From Amoebophrya sp. A120 (Eukaryota > Sar > Dinophyceae > Syndiniales > Amoebophryaceae): a DNA stretch of 64,000 nt. Where the stretch lies: contig CAJINV010000011.1 in NCBI GenBank assembly GCA_905178155.1, positions 1,633,216 to 1,697,215 of the forward strand, written 5' to 3'. Below, piece after piece: positions 39,857 through 53,400 of the stretch (the stretch's first letter is position 1; each line of letters opens with the position of its first letter). Made by a program: the position numbers and the translations under genes. The notes under the pieces were generated by a model. The model worked only from the letters and a program-made list of their open reading frames with translations. It searched no databases and had not been told where the DNA came from.

Positions 39857-41285
39857 GCGATGGTGCTCCTGACTGACATTCGCTTTTGCATCGAAGAATG
39901 CAGCACAAGGAAGGACGAACTGATGCTTCAAGTAGCTTTGATGAAACAAAATGAAATATGAAAAGGATTACTACCAGTTGGAGCGGCGTGCATAGAACAA
40001 ATTCACGTCATCTACTTCGGCATTCGCATTACCACAGAATAATATAGACAACGGATCTATTTCGAGTTTCGACAGAGGAGTGCTTTTGTTACCCGATTCT
40101 GCGCACGTCCCAAAGTAGCCGAACAAAATACACGAATATGAAGTTGTGCAGCCGCTTTTTGATATCGATACACGCAGATAAAAATGAAAATGGCTCAGCT
40201 CCTGACCTTTTGGTCTTGAGAAGTCCAGGAGAAAACCATGTTTGGTATTTCCGGTGTGAAGAAGATTCGCTGTAGATGTACTTGTTCGCAGTTATACCCG
40301 TTCGAGACTGCTACTGCAGCTTGACGTGACAAAGTTGGGTTTCTTCCTGTCTCGTCTGCGACCAGGTTCCATTTGCAACTGCTTCTGGCTAGGAACAAGC
40401 AGATGCAGACGCAGCTGAAGCATGAACTACGTCCTGCCATCTTACAAGTACAACACCTCATCAGGAAACAAACTCTTCCCTGTAGCAGCGACCACCTGGT
40501 CTTGTCTGCTGCTGCTGCTGCTGCTGCTTAGTTCCAAACGAGCGAGAGAGAGTGACAAACTGGTTTGAGTCGTATCATCTATTTCTATTTTCACTTGTAC
40601 GCAAACGCATTACCAGATTTAGATTGTCCCAACGCACACACACGACGTCTGGGGCGCCTCTTGGCCTTTCAGAATTGCATTCAGTGTCACGATCTCTGTG
40701 TGTTGCTGACGTGCGATTGGATGAACATTAAAGAACAAAACATCCTCTTCGTTTGTTCTGTACCTTCTTGGGTTATGCTCATGTCCATTACCATGTTGAT
40801 GTCTGCCATATTAGCCCACCACGTTACACCCTGTTCTTTATCGCCACCTCCGCCGAGGACAACTTGGATTGTTTGTTTGTCTTCGGCTGCTCTATGTATT
40901 TCCAACTACCTGCTCCGCGAGGAAGATTACTGCATTTGAATGCTGCGCTCGTTGTTCCATTTTCATGATCATCCCAGAATCATATTGTGCTTGCTGCACC
41001 GTACATGGCCAAACGTGATGACGCGCGCAATCTTCATCGCTACTGCTGTCTGATAAGCAGAATAAAGTACCGTTTCTCGTCACCAGCCAAAGCCGAAACG
41101 CGTCTTGCTTTGCCGCTCCTGAAACTACGAACCAGCCTGGTTTCTACCTCGTTCACCGCCGGCCCTGATTCTGGAATATTCACAGTCGACGAAAATATAC
41201 CGGCGACTAACTACCTCGAGTCGCACAAAGCGAAACCAGTTCAATAAACGCACCACCGAGCGATCCCGCAGACAGCAAATTCAAT
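39857..41285. other. Intergenic spacer
   Basis: No gene seen. Contains a short CTG/TGC microsatellite at about 40506-40528 (seven to eight units). Confidence 0.5.
40506..40528. repeat. TGC triplet microsatellite
   Basis: Seven to eight consecutive TGC units in non-coding sequence. Confidence 0.85.
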
Positions 41286-44200
41286 ATGGAAGACGAGGTC
41301 GAGTTTCTGTCTGGGTCCACCATCTGGGTTGCGGATGCGGACCTGGTTTGGGCGCCTGCCGTGGTGCTCAAACCCCACCGGCCCGGGGATCACTTCTTGC
41401 ATGTAAGCACAGCGCTACTGGAATTATTCCTAGATGATTTGATGGACGCGTCTCGTCTAATATCACCCTTGATACAGAAGTACTACATGTTGTCACTCTA
41501 TTCATCCGCAATTATGCAACAAGAATTTTTAAGGAATGCAGCATTTTCTTCACATGTCCTTTATTCTTAGGTGCAGCTCGCCAACACGGGCCAATATCAG
41601 CAGCACAGCCCTTACCAGAAGTCCTCCGCTCCATCGAGCACGTCCAGATTGGTCGACCTGCGCAAAGAGGAGGTTTTTCTGCGGAATGAGCAAAGTCACG
41701 AGGTGCACACCAGTGCCAGCTCTTCTTCGAGTACAGTGGTACAGCCGCCGCACCAATCGAGCCCGGCACCGCACCACAGCCCAGCCGCGGCTGCTGGACC
41801 AGCGGGTAGTATTGTAAAGGAAAAAATGCTCGTACCCACGTACAGCGCAAAGCGGAGCGGGCTGGGCATCAAAGTTCGGGGGCAAAAACGCACTATCACC
41901 GACATTCGTGTCGCCGCCGCAGCGCTGTCCCCGAGCGTGTCGTCGCCGTCGACTGGAGCTTCGCCACCAGCCTCGGGAGGAACTGGTACTGAGACTAGTG
42001 TGTGGCTCCACGACTTTCAACATCTTTTACTACATGCAAGCATATGAGATCTGGTTACAGTGGGTGCTGTGTGCTTGCAGATCTTGATCTTGTTGGCTAC
42101 AGATTGCTGTAATAAACATCAACTTTTGATGCCGATAAGATCTTCATGTAGGTCTCTGTCCTTCGCCCACGCCCGGAAAGAGCAAGATCCACAAGTTGAG
42201 CACCTACCACGGAACGCCCTCTCCGCCCCCACTTCTCCAGAACAACAGCATCTCAGGCAAACTGAACACGCGCGCAACGCCCAACAGCATCACGAGAAAG
42301 TCTCCAACCATGATGAAGACCCCGCAAAGACGCTCGGTGACTGGCGGTGGGAGCTCAGGGTCCTCTTCGCGGGTGCTATCGTCGTCCGGGACAACTGGTA
42401 TCTCATCTGCCGCCGCTGCTGCTGCCGCCCGGAATAAGGAAAACACGCCGACAAGATCCCCTGGCCTGAACAATGCGAACGCGATAGTACCACCACCTCC
42501 ACCCTCTTCGCTGCAGAAACACCACAAAACCTCGCCCTCCTGGGCCGCAGCTGCGGCAGCAACGCGGAAACGAAATCAAGAGCTGTACGGTGGTAATCAT
42601 GTGTTGAAACAGACAAACGGAAACGCGCCAGTCTCCAAGGGAGGTGCGGGTTCTCTTACTGAGCCGCACGACGCCGCATCGCCAATAGCGCACCAGCAGC
42701 ACTCTGTAGTGTTGACTACAACCAAAAGCGGCAGTACGCCGAATAGTAGAACAAGCAGACGCAAAAATCCAAAGCAGGAGTGGGACGACGACTTGTGTCA
42801 TTTGATTTGCCTCCACGAGCCAGCCATTCTCCACTCTCTGCAAGAAAGATTTTACCGCGACACGATTTACACCGCAACGGGGCCGATTTTGATCGCCGTG
42901 AATCCGTTCAAGGTAGTACTAGTGCGCTTTCGCTTTAGTTCTAGCAACCGAGGTCAGACACGACCAAGTTTGCAATGAATGTTCCCCACGCGTTTGTTCT
43001 TTTCCTTCTGATGTAAGCATGAAGTGGTCTTTTGTTTTTCTATAAATGCAAAACAAAAATCAGACGCTGCACGGACTTTACGAGCTCTCTTCCTGGGAAG
43101 ACCATGGCAGAAGGCCGCACGTGTTCACCACTGCCAACGTGGCCTACGAGCAGCTCTGTCAAACGGAAAAGTCGCAGACGATCTTGATCTCTGGCGAGTC
43201 CGGCGCGGGCAAGACTGAATCAACGAAATTTGTGATGCGGTTCCTCGCCGAGAAAGGCCACCACGTGCAGCAAGATGGGAAAAAAGACAACACGCCATCA
43301 TCTACAACTCTCTGCAAGAAGATGAATGAGAACGACGTGGAGCGAGCAGTCCTGCAGTCGAACCCGTTGCTGGAGGCTTTTGGGAACGCGAAAACGTTGA
43401 GGAACCACAACAGCTCGCGGTTTGGGAAGTTTATCGAACTGCAATTTGAAGATGTCGATGTTTCAGTCGCTGAGGAAGCAGGTGGTGGTGTTCCTCCCAC
43501 GAAGAAAGGGGCTCAAAAAACGCTCGTCGGCGCCCGCATTCAAACCTATCTCCTCGAGAAGATCCGTGTGACGGATCAGCAGGACGGCGAGCGCAGCTTT
43601 CACATCTTCTACCAACTTCGCGCCGCTGCGGCTGCTGCAGCGAAAACGATTGCAGTAGAGACGGCTAAGAACGGGCGAAATGACATCGAGTCTGAAATAG
43701 CTATAGCCGCGGAAAATCAAGAAAAGGACGTGGCCTTGTTCACCAGCATAATTGAGCAAACTGATGCGGACCCGAGCCAAGAACCAAAATCCAAATCGGC
43801 CTCAACGGTAGAAGAACCTTCAGGTACCTGCTCCGGTCTTGCGGGTGGTCGTGAACCAAACGATAAACAACCAGAGGATGCGCATCCTGACCCCGAGTCG
43901 TGCACAACTTCCGCGGCAGAAGCGACTGCTAGGACGTCAACGAGTGATGAAGTTGAAAAAGCGGCGCCAGAACTTCCAGCGGCAACAGCGGCGAGTACGG
44001 GCGGCACAGAAGCGGCGAATGCACAAGACCAAGACGCCCAAATAACAGCAATCGTTACAAACCCAAGTTCTCCCTCGCATACCATGGTCGTAAACGGTGT
44101 GCAGGTCGGTACCAGCGCGGCCACATCGTCGACTGCGCCATTTGTTTTGCCAAATTGTCACCAGGACAACAAGGAATCGACTCAACAAACGCAGACTGCA

Positions 44201-47200
44201 CCGGCCTGCGGTGCTAGTTCCAACAACTCCAACACACCGTCCTGGCTCGATCTCAGTTTGTTTTGTCCGGCCGCGTATGGCTTTGGCAGAACAGCTCCGT
44301 CCGGCAGCTCTGAGAGTGCAGCGGGATCGGGACCTGCTGCGATAACCACTTCCACCACGTCGACATCTTCCCCCCCTTCTTCCGACGCAGAAGGGTTTGC
44401 GGAGACCGTTGCCGCAATGGCCGCCGTTGGAATGGACGACAGTGCTAGGAACAAAACGATGTTTGAAATTCTCGCCGCCGTCATGCACCTGTCCCGCCTG
44501 GAATTTGAGGTGATATCGAAGCCGGGGGGAGGGGTAAATACTGTTTCAGGTGGTGGTGCTACTGCGTCTTCATCTTCTCCGCCGGAAAAGGCTGGAAAGC
44601 CCCGGAGATCCTCCACTTCCTCCACGTCGCGTCCAGGATCAGGAAGCAAAGCGGCTCTTGCAGGAGCGGAAGCAAGTGTAGATGTCGAAAACAACTCCCA
44701 GCACACGACCTCCGATCAACAACCAACGGCCCGGTCTTCGCAACACGAGATCGACTTGGTTCGAATCAAAGAACAATGCCAGCCGGAATTGCAGCTCATC
44801 CAGAAGCTGCTCGGTGTGGATAACCTCGAGGAGGTGTTGTGTCACAAATCCATCGAGTGCCGAGGGGAGTTGGTGAAGAGCCACTTGAGACTCGCCCAGG
44901 TTCGCGACAACCGGGACGCGATTGCGAGGCACTTGTACGGGCTAATTTTCAATGATCTGGTGTCGCAGGCGAATCGCAAATGCGCTGCGGTGGGGGCGGG
45001 GAGTGGAGATTTTCGAAATGGTGACGACATCAACTTTTCGTCCGCCAGGAGCAGCGTACAAGCGAAGCAGCGAGAGTTATTGCAGCACGACAGCAGCAGC
45101 CTGCGTCACAACTACAACAACAGCAGTACTTCTGGCGGAGGTAGGAACAAGCACTATCCTTTCTGCGGCGTGCTTGACATTTTTGGGTTCGAGTGTTTCC
45201 GGAGAAACAGCTTCGAGCAGCTATGGATGTGTCAGGATTGAAATCGACAAAGTTGAAATAACTTGTCATGCATGAAATGGATGAAAGTTGTAACCCAGTT
45301 TCCAAGTGGCGCATGACAAATTTGGGTAGAGCCGAAATCCAGTTTGTCATGCTGTTTGGGTAAGGCAGACGCCTTTTGTCATGCTACTTCAGCAGCTCAG
45401 TTTCTACCCCTCAACAGGCTTACAATCTGCCTCCCTTTCCTACTCAGCAAGACACGCACTTTGTGGCTTGCATTTTATGCATCACAAACTATTTCAACTT
45501 TGACGATTTCAATCCTGACACTCCCATAGCAGCTTTGTATCAATTATGCGAACGAGCGGCTTCAGGTATCCTGTGCAAAAGTATCGTACTCGTATAAATG
45601 CACTACAAATTTTCTCAGCAATTTGTAATGCGCATTTACCTAACGAAAAAGATTTGTAATGCATGACTGCAATTACTACGAGCGCGATACCTTTGCAGTT
45701 CATATCAGCAGTTTTTCAACAACTTCGTTTTTTTACTCGAAGAAACGCTCTACCGAAAGGAAAACGTGGTCTGGCATCCGCTGAACTTCCCGGATAACAG
45801 TCTCTCGGTCGAACTGTTGCAGGAGAAGCACACCGGGATCTTGTCCGTCCTCGACGAAGAATGCATCATCGTGGCCGGCACCGACCAGGCGTTCGTGAAC
45901 AAACTCGTGAAGCTGCACAACATATCAAAAGGAAAAATCCCCCCTCCCCATATCGAAAACGACATTTGTGATGCTGTATTTGAGTACACAAGTCGACTTG
46001 TAATGCCAGAAAGCCAAGAGCCGCAGTTGTGGCCTCGTTTGTAGGCAATTTGTCATGCTGTTTCCCACTTCCAGTTGCTCTCTGTCATGCTGAAGGCGCA
46101 AGGCTTTCCCACGCCAGCCAGCACTACACTCGGCACGTCTTTCGTTCTAGCATGACAGAGCTGATTTGTGACCACAAATCTGCATCACAATTTTCCGTTT
46201 TGATATGGGGAGGGGGGATTTTCCTTCTTGATACAACAACAAAAACGAGAAATTCGAAGCGGTGAAACTCGACCGAGCGGCCTTCCAGGTGAAGCACTTT
46301 GCGGGCAGTGTGAAATACCACTCGGACAAATTTCTGGACAAGAACAAAGATCAATTATCCGCCGATGTCCTGGCCAGCATGAAAACGAGCAAAAACGACT
46401 ACTTATCCCAGCTGTTCAAAGCCGATCCGAAATACCAAGAGCACATCCCCGGGCGGAAGCGGAAAACGAGGACGATCGGGGCGGAGTTTCAGAGCCAGCT
46501 GCAGCAACTGTTAGAAAAAATTGAGACCACCGATCCACACTTCATTCGGTGTATCAAAAGCAACCCGGGCAACAGGCCCGGCTTGTTTGACCGAAAATTG
46601 GTAACGGAGCAACTGCGGTACAGCGGGGTCATTCAAGTCGTGCAGATCTCTCGGAGCGGTTACCCGGTAAGGATTTTACATCGCGACTTGTGGGCGGACT
46701 ACCGGTGCGTGGTGCCCTTTCTCCAGAGAAATCCGGAGCTGTTGGCGGCGCCGGGAGTGGTCGCGAAGAGGAGTTGTACTAGCAACGGGGCGACTGTTAT
46801 GAACTGCAAAAGCATCGTACTAGTATGAATTGCATTACAAATTTCCTCAGCGTGAGAAATGGGATATGTAATGCTGATTGACCTTAGGAAAAAGTAACGC
46901 ATGTACAGCAATTACTACGAGTGCGATACTTTTGCACAGAATAACTGTTCACCAAGGGCAGTTGCTGCGGAAGATGACAACGAGACTGCTTGAGTAAACT
47001 GTTCTTGATCGTAGTTGTCGTGTCTTGGTCCATAGTCAATTTTTCAAGTCTAATCAGCACTACCATCTACGAGCGTGCAGCCAAAGCCCTTCTAACTTCA
47101 AAATCAAAATTTGGTTGCTTGTTCACATGCAAACTGTACAACTCTCCACATTTCAGGCTGATGAGCGCTTCCTGCAAGATTCCTTTCAAGGATCCGCTCC

Positions 47201-49232
47201 ACCCGCAGACCGCGAGTTTCCAGATCGGCAAGACGCTCGTTTTTTTCAAGAAGGCTGCCTTCGCGAAACTGCACCAAGCCCGACTGGCCCGCCGGTCCAC
47301 CGCCGCAACACAAGTGCAGGCCTTTTTCCGCATGGCAGTGGTGAAACTCCGCTTTTTGCGGACGAAGTGGAAGTTGGTGCGCATCCAAGCGGTGTTTCGC
47401 GGTTTCGCAGCACGAAGGAGGTACGCGATTGCCCTGAAGCGGTACCGGGCGGCCAGGACGATTCAAGCAATTGTTCGGATGACGATCGTGCGCGGGGCCT
47501 ACCTGTACTTGATCAAAAAGTCCGCACCGCTAATCCAGCGGTGCGTCCGGGGGATGCTGGCGCGAAATCGAGCGAGAAAGTTGTGGAAGGAGAAGTACAG
47601 AAAACCCATTCTAGCCGCGACTGGTTCGTCTTCCACTTCATCTGGCGCTCATCAAAAGCAATTCCATCGCAGCACGACACTTACCACCACTCCCTTCCGG
47701 GCCTCGCACTCCATTCTGCGAGCCAAAGTGTCACTGCGCCCGTCGGCAATGGTCAGCTCCAGCATAGCCGGATTTCGTGCCTCCGCACCGTATTGGCTAT
47801 ATTTCCATTTCGTCCATGAGCGATATAGTTTCTTCCATATGTTTGAAATTGAACAAGTCTGCACGATTTTAATGAATCGGGGCAAGCAGAAGTTAGTTGT
47901 ATCAATCTCGAAAAACTTCACAGCCCTGGAACAAACACCAGTTCCCCTGCCGAGCCCATGATTCGTGCGGGCCAGCGCGCGGTGCGCGAAATGCGAACCT
48001 CAGTCGAAACCATCTTGTCCGAGCAGATGGCTCAAACCAGCACTACGCCCGTCATGGGAAGCAGCAGCACGGGTCCTCTCGTGAACCGGAGCTCGCCGAA
48101 GCCGAGGGCGTTGTCCATAACACGGAGGTAAAGGAGTGCGATTTTGTGGGGTCGTGTAGTTTGAGTTTCCTGTCGCATGAAAGTCAACTGTTGCCGTCTT
48201 GCATGATGAACGCAGCCATGCTAATGATTGAAAGAATTGCACAAAAAAAACCTTAGCTTCGTCCCGCATCCTGCTCGAGGAGGCGCTGCTCGAGTCAGCG
48301 CCGGACCCCCGCCACAGTCTACCTCCTCCTCGAGTACCGCTGTGGTTGTCGAGTCTCCCTTCACGATGGCTCGCAACGCGCGGAGGTGTACAACTACGAC
48401 TCCCACCGGCGCGACGCGGCCTCTTCAAAACGGCCTCGTACCACTTCCGAGAACTCCCGGGGTAGGGGGAGGTGCAGCTGTAGTGAAAATTGGGGGAAGT
48501 AGTGGCACTTGCACTTCTGCGAGCGGCGTTGTTGTACAACCAGGAGGTGTTTCTACTTCTAGCGCTGCTGGGACGGCCCACGGAAACGGAATCGCTGTTC
48601 AAAATACAGGCGTATACCAGAACAATGGAACAACCACGACAACGACACAGCTCCTCACTCCGAGTAAAATCACGATGGTGAACGCCGGCACCACAACCGC
48701 AGCAGCTTCTGTTGCAACTATTTCTGCGGAAGGTACTGACAAGCTGTCCGCGCGCGGCGATCCCAGAGGACAACTGCCCTCAAGTCGCCAAGAACTTTTA
48801 CACAGTGACCATACCACGACGACCTTGGCTGCAAACTCTTCCTCAAAAAACCTCGCAAATACCGTAACACTCCAGTCCCCCGAGGTCGGTTACCGCCCAC
48901 TGCAAAGTGCGAGCATGGTATCTCTGGGTCCAGCCACGCAGGGTGCAGCTGGCAGGGTGAGTGCATCCGGAGGCGATACTAGTAGCACCACGACTGGCTT
49001 TAATATTGCGGGGGCAGCTGCTCCGACGAGCAGCGCTACCGCTGCAAATGCTGGGACCACGACGGGCTTTGGAGTAACAACTCGCATGCAGGCCAGAAAT
49101 AACTTTTTCAACCCTCTTTCCCGTGGTTCGGGTGTTCAGCGAGCCGGGCGGGTACAACTGCCCAAGTGTTCCACAAGCCAGCCCCAGGTGGTGGTCAGCA
49201 CGACTGAGGAGGGAAGTGAAGGAAGGAAGTGA
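41286..49232 (+). CDS. Unconventional myosin heavy chain
   Basis: Exons 41286-41402, 41571-41997, 42152-42912, 43064-45221, 45534-45565, 45709-45922, 46239-46798, 46950-46993, 47157-47789, 47924-48127, 48257-49232; 2,041 residues with all phases consistent. Order: SH3-like start (GSTIWVADADLVWAPAVVL), about 330 disordered residues, then the motor: FYRDTIYTATGPILIAVNPF, P-loop GESGAGKTEST (about 477), switch I NHNSSRFGKF, switch II LDIFGFE, SFEQLCINYANERLQ, actin-binding HFIRCIKSN and converter SFQIGKTLVFFK. Four IQ-like motifs (about residues 1489-1580: VRIQAVFRGFAARRRY, RTIQAIVRMTIVRG and neighbours) bind light chains. The tail is low-complexity Ser/Thr/Gly without coiled coil. The motor has a disordered insert of about 260 residues after SFHIFYQL. 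Actin-based transport or motility is expected. Class not assigned. Four introners cluster in the motor's second half. Confidence 0.93.
45222..45527. mobile_element. Introner IE14, family C (myosin gene)
   Basis: 306 bp flanked by AGCAGC (45216-45221, 45528-45533). Arms GAAATCGACAAAGTTGAAAT and ATTTCAACTTTGACGATTTC differ by one base. Removal restores the invariant SFEQL|CINYANERLQ. Confidence 0.92.
45566..45704. mobile_element. Introner IE15, family B, readable as GT-AG (myosin gene)
   Basis: 139 bp flanked by TCAG (45562-45565, 45705-45708). Arms GCAAAAGTATCGTACT and GCGATACCTTTGC. Because the element starts GTATCC and the right repeat ends AG, this copy fits the GT-AG rule exactly. Removal gives NERLQ|QFFNNF. 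Confidence 0.88.
45923..46233. mobile_element. Introner IE16 (myosin gene)
   Basis: 311 bp flanked by CAACA (45918-45922, 46234-46238). Arms of about 36 bp (45923-45959 and 46198-46233) rich in a C6/G6 run: AAATCCCCCCTCCCCATATC pairs with GATATGGGGAGGGGGGATTT. Removal gives KLHN|NKNEKFEAV. Confidence 0.9.
46799..46943. mobile_element. Introner IE17, family B (myosin gene)
   Basis: 145 bp flanked by ACTGTT (46793-46798, 46944-46949). Arms GCAAAAGCATCGTACTAG and GTGCGATACTTTTGC. Removal gives NGATV|HQGQLLRK. Confidence 0.87.
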
Positions 49233-50450
49233 AAGACCACGCGAAGGACACTGCAGGCAAACTGAAACTGCGGACAAAAACAAAACGCATGTCATCTACA
49301 ACTAGCGACAACCCTTTATTTGTGTACCAAATACTTTCTCACCTTCTCGTTCTTGTTGCAGCCCCTTCTTTTTGTTCGTCCTCCTACTACCGGGACATAC
49401 AGGCCGTCTACACGACTATCCGTGGCACCGGTACCACTTCTGTTTTCCTCGCTTCCTTCTGAGCGCCTTCTACACTAGTGTCTACTTCTATCTCTTCACG
49501 TCCTCTGTCTGCAAAGCTCGATAGGATCATGAAGTGTTGGTGATGCTGATGACTCAAACTTGTGCAAGACTCCTCAGCAAAAAAAGCATTTTTTGACGTA
49601 ACCAGTAGTACAAAATATTATATTGTCACGACGCGTCGAGATGAAAGTACGCGCTTGACTTCGGATGCAAGCTGCGGCGCAACAAGCGCATCATGATTAT
49701 AGATTTATCAGATGTATTATGCCCAAAGTTGGTGATTGAAGTTCGATCATACGTTCTTGCCGTCGCGTCGGTTTTTTCGTATTCGCATGTGGTGCTCGTG
49801 TCGTCCTTGGTCAAGCTCCGTCTTCAGGCCATTCTTGTTCGTTGCGCTTCGTCTTGTTGTCGCAAGTGGATTTCGTTTCCGTCGGTTCTTATTTCCAATA
49901 ATGCCAATCAACATACGAACAAGCTATATGGTAAGTCAGTGCAATTTCGTATGATCGGTTTCATCGTTCACACTGTTGCAATACGTCGTTCGAATAAGTC
50001 CGCGCTTTGTGCCCGACCACACACGTACAATGTAATCGTCACATTCGTTCTTATCATGTGTGTGTTATTTCGTTGTTGTTTGCGTACATGTAAATACGAA
50101 ACAATGCACAATCACAAACGCATCACCACAAAAAAAAATACTCTACAGCTAAACTTCTTAGCAACCCCAACAAATTTTCTAGAAATTCTTCTTTAATAGC
50201 GTTAGGGATTCGCAACTGCATTATGTCTGTGTGGTGTGTTTCAATCTTGAAGAAAAGCTAGACATTCATCTTTCCCCTATTTTAGCGCTTGTTTAAATCT
50301 AAGAAGCTGCCTCTACCGGTACTGATTAGGACCCCTGATCGGACGTAGAGTAGCTAGGTAATTTGTGCTCGTTTTTCAACAGTCGAAAAAACTTTTTACC
50401 CATAAGATTTTAATTTTCTCATCCTATCAAGAAAAATCCCCCATCAAAAC
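49233..50450. other. Intergenic spacer
   Basis: AT-rich. A 167-codon frame at 49693-50196 has hydrophobic patches but no recognised family and no supporting neighbours. Otherwise nothing seen. Confidence 0.45.
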
Positions 50451-53400
50451 ATGAAATCCATTTCCAGGATGATGAGTTTTCCTTTTTCCCTCTCGGCGCT
50501 CTTTCAACTCTTGTTCACCACCAGCCTGTACGCTCTTGTTGGCGCTTACGGTCTTCAAGTGCAGAAGCGGCACAGCGAGGTCACCCGGTCGGTCATTCGA
50601 AATAGGCCAAAGAAGACTACATCAAAGAAGACACGAGGGGGCAGCGGCAAACATGCAAATTCGGATTCGATTGCTGATGCTGGTGCACGACAAACAATAC
50701 AAGTGCAAGATGAAGCAGACGCGGACCACCTGCACAGCAGGGTGGCTGCGCCTAGCGCCAGTTTGGAAGTGGCACACGGCACGACTGGAGAACCTCCGCA
50801 TGCTGCGCCACATCAACCCACGGGCCATCTTTCCGAGGTTCAAGATGTGCAATTTGACGATGTTGACGAGGATCATTACAACGATCACGACGCACAGGAC
50901 CTTGAAGAGCCTGAACAGGATCAGCAGACCATCGACGTGGATGTGGATCAGGCAGCTACACGACTGTCCAGACACGACGATCCTGCAGATGAACAAGTGC
51001 TCTCCACTTTCATCGCGCTCGCTCTCGGCGAAGAAGCAAAGACCGCTTTTGCCCGCACTACCGCAAAAATGACCGCCGCTGACGGGGACGTCTGCTTCAT
51101 GATCATCGGTGGCATTGCCGGTGCCGTTTTGCTCATTGCGGGCATCATCGTCGGCTGTTGGTGCTACTTTTCCCGAGAAAACAAGCGAAAGACCGAATCA
51201 ATGAAGCGAAAGGAAGCCAAACCCAAGCAGCCGCCCCCGGTTGACGCCGCTCCCGCGTACCAGAAACTGCTCGATACGTATAAGTTCAACGAGGAGGACG
51301 CCCGGGTTTTGTCCGAAAAGCTCGCAGACCCGAATGTGGACGGCTCGGAAGAAGTGCCGCAAGAGCAGGTAGATCTGATTCGCAAATACGCGGGAGGAAG
51401 GAGAGGATCTGGGGAGGAACTACCCGAAGGAGGAGGAGGTGCTCGTACGACTACTTCACTCCAGCAAGGAGCAGATGCGGCTGCATCTCCTGCACATGTG
51501 GTTGCTGCTGCCACTGGCGACGAACAAGTTCTTCAAGCGCAACAAGTAGATCAGGACCAAGAACAACCCGAAGTCACAACCGCCACGACAGCGCGAGCCT
51601 CCGCCGCAGAACAGGAGCAGCCCGGGACGGGTGAGCAACCCGCGCTGAGGAAAAGTTCCGCACGTGACGTTGCAGTTGCTCCTACAGGTGGTCCGGTTTT
51701 TTCGTCATCTGCCGCTGGTGCAACTACCAAGAGGACTTCTACATCCGCGACCGCTCCAGCGCAGCCCGCTTTGGAGGTTCTTAGTACACCGCAAAACAGC
51801 TTCTCAGCCGAAGGAAATAAGTTGATCAACACGATTGGTTCCATCCGTGCATTTCTCGCGACGCAGGAAAAAATTCTATCCAGTGCAAAAGTATCGTACT
51901 AGTATAAATCGCATTACAAATCACCTCAGCATTACAAATCAAATCTGTAATGCTGTTTCACCTTAGGAGAGAGATTTGTCATGCATAACAGCAATTACTA
52001 CGAGTACGATACTTTTGCAATGCATAAATTCCCACGAAATACGAGGTGTACCTGCAGATTTTTCGCAAATTGTTTGCGAAAACCATGCACGAGTTCCCGG
52101 AACTGTTTCCGGATTTGTTGGAGGAAACCGCGGTTTTGCAGCTAGAAGACGCGAAGAAGAACCCCGTGGCCCGCACCATGGACTACAACGTCGTGAATTC
52201 CGTTGTGCGAGCCGCGTCGATGCGAAACCGCCTCAGTCTGGAAAGCAAGCAAAACAAATCTGCGGGCAGCAACAAGGGTGAGGCAGCTCTACTTGCGGAG
52301 GAAAACGAAAAGGAAATGAATTTTGCGAACAATAATTCTAGTTCCGCTGCTCTTCTTCTGAGCAACAAGCAAGAGAAGCGCATGAACTTGAATCTTGCGG
52401 CGAAGAGAATCGAGGCGCAGGCGCAGCTGGTCGCGGACGCTTTGGCGGATGCAAATTTACAAGCGGGAGACGCTTTACCCGTCGAGGTCTTCGCCCCCTT
52501 GCAGATCTACGGCTTCGAAAGCACCGACACGCTGTCTTACGCGCGCTGCTGGGTCGAAACGGGCACGCAGTCGCCGGACGCGGCCGCGAAGCGGATGAGT
52601 TTGAGCAACGGCGAGCGGTTCGCGTCCGCGGTAGCCACGGACTTGGTTCCGCGGGAAGTGCACAAGCTGATTCCTTCGAAGAACCTGGTTTTGCACATGC
52701 TGAAGAAGCGGCTCAAAATGAATCTTACTGGTACACAGCAAGGACAAACTAATACTAGCGCTCATAAGAACCTCGATGAAGTCCTGTTCGGTTTGGAGCG
52801 TCCCAACGCGGACCAGCATTTGGGTCTCCTTAAGCCACTCTGGACCACCCCGGCGGGGGAGGAGGATTCCAACAAAAGCAAGGCGAAGAAGAGTGGGGAT
52901 GATGAAACGAAATCCGACGGCGCCGGTGGGTCTAACAACCCTAATGGCTCCGCCGTCCCCCTCGCGTTCCTTCACACCGTGGAACGGGAGGAGCTTTCCC
53001 CTGAATTATTGCAGCTCCTCTTACCCTTCGGGTTCCAGAGCAACGACAGTGTGCAACGAGTGCAGCACTGGATCTTCCACGGGTGTATTACCCCCGTGGA
53101 CGACCTGCCGCCCCGCGCGCACTACTGCGCGACAAGGCTAATGAAAACCCTCGGGAAGGACGGCGAGCGAGAGTTTTTCAACATGTCAGTGGACCACGGG
53201 ACGAGTTCGTCGACCTCCTTCGAGAGCCCTTTAGTGGGTTCCGAGCAGATGATCACGCAAGCGTTTTTCGAACCCCAGGAACTCGAACTCCGTGGCGCGT
53301 CGCACAACACGGACGACGTGCAGCAATTGATCGGCACGGGCGCGCTGTTGGAAAACGCCGTGCAGATTCACAAACTGCAGGACCAGCCCGCGGAGTTGCT

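Noticed and set aside
49693-50196. 167-codon ATG frame upstream of the giant gene
   Set aside because: AT-rich, no recognisable domain, no splice or neighbour support; plausible by chance in this composition.
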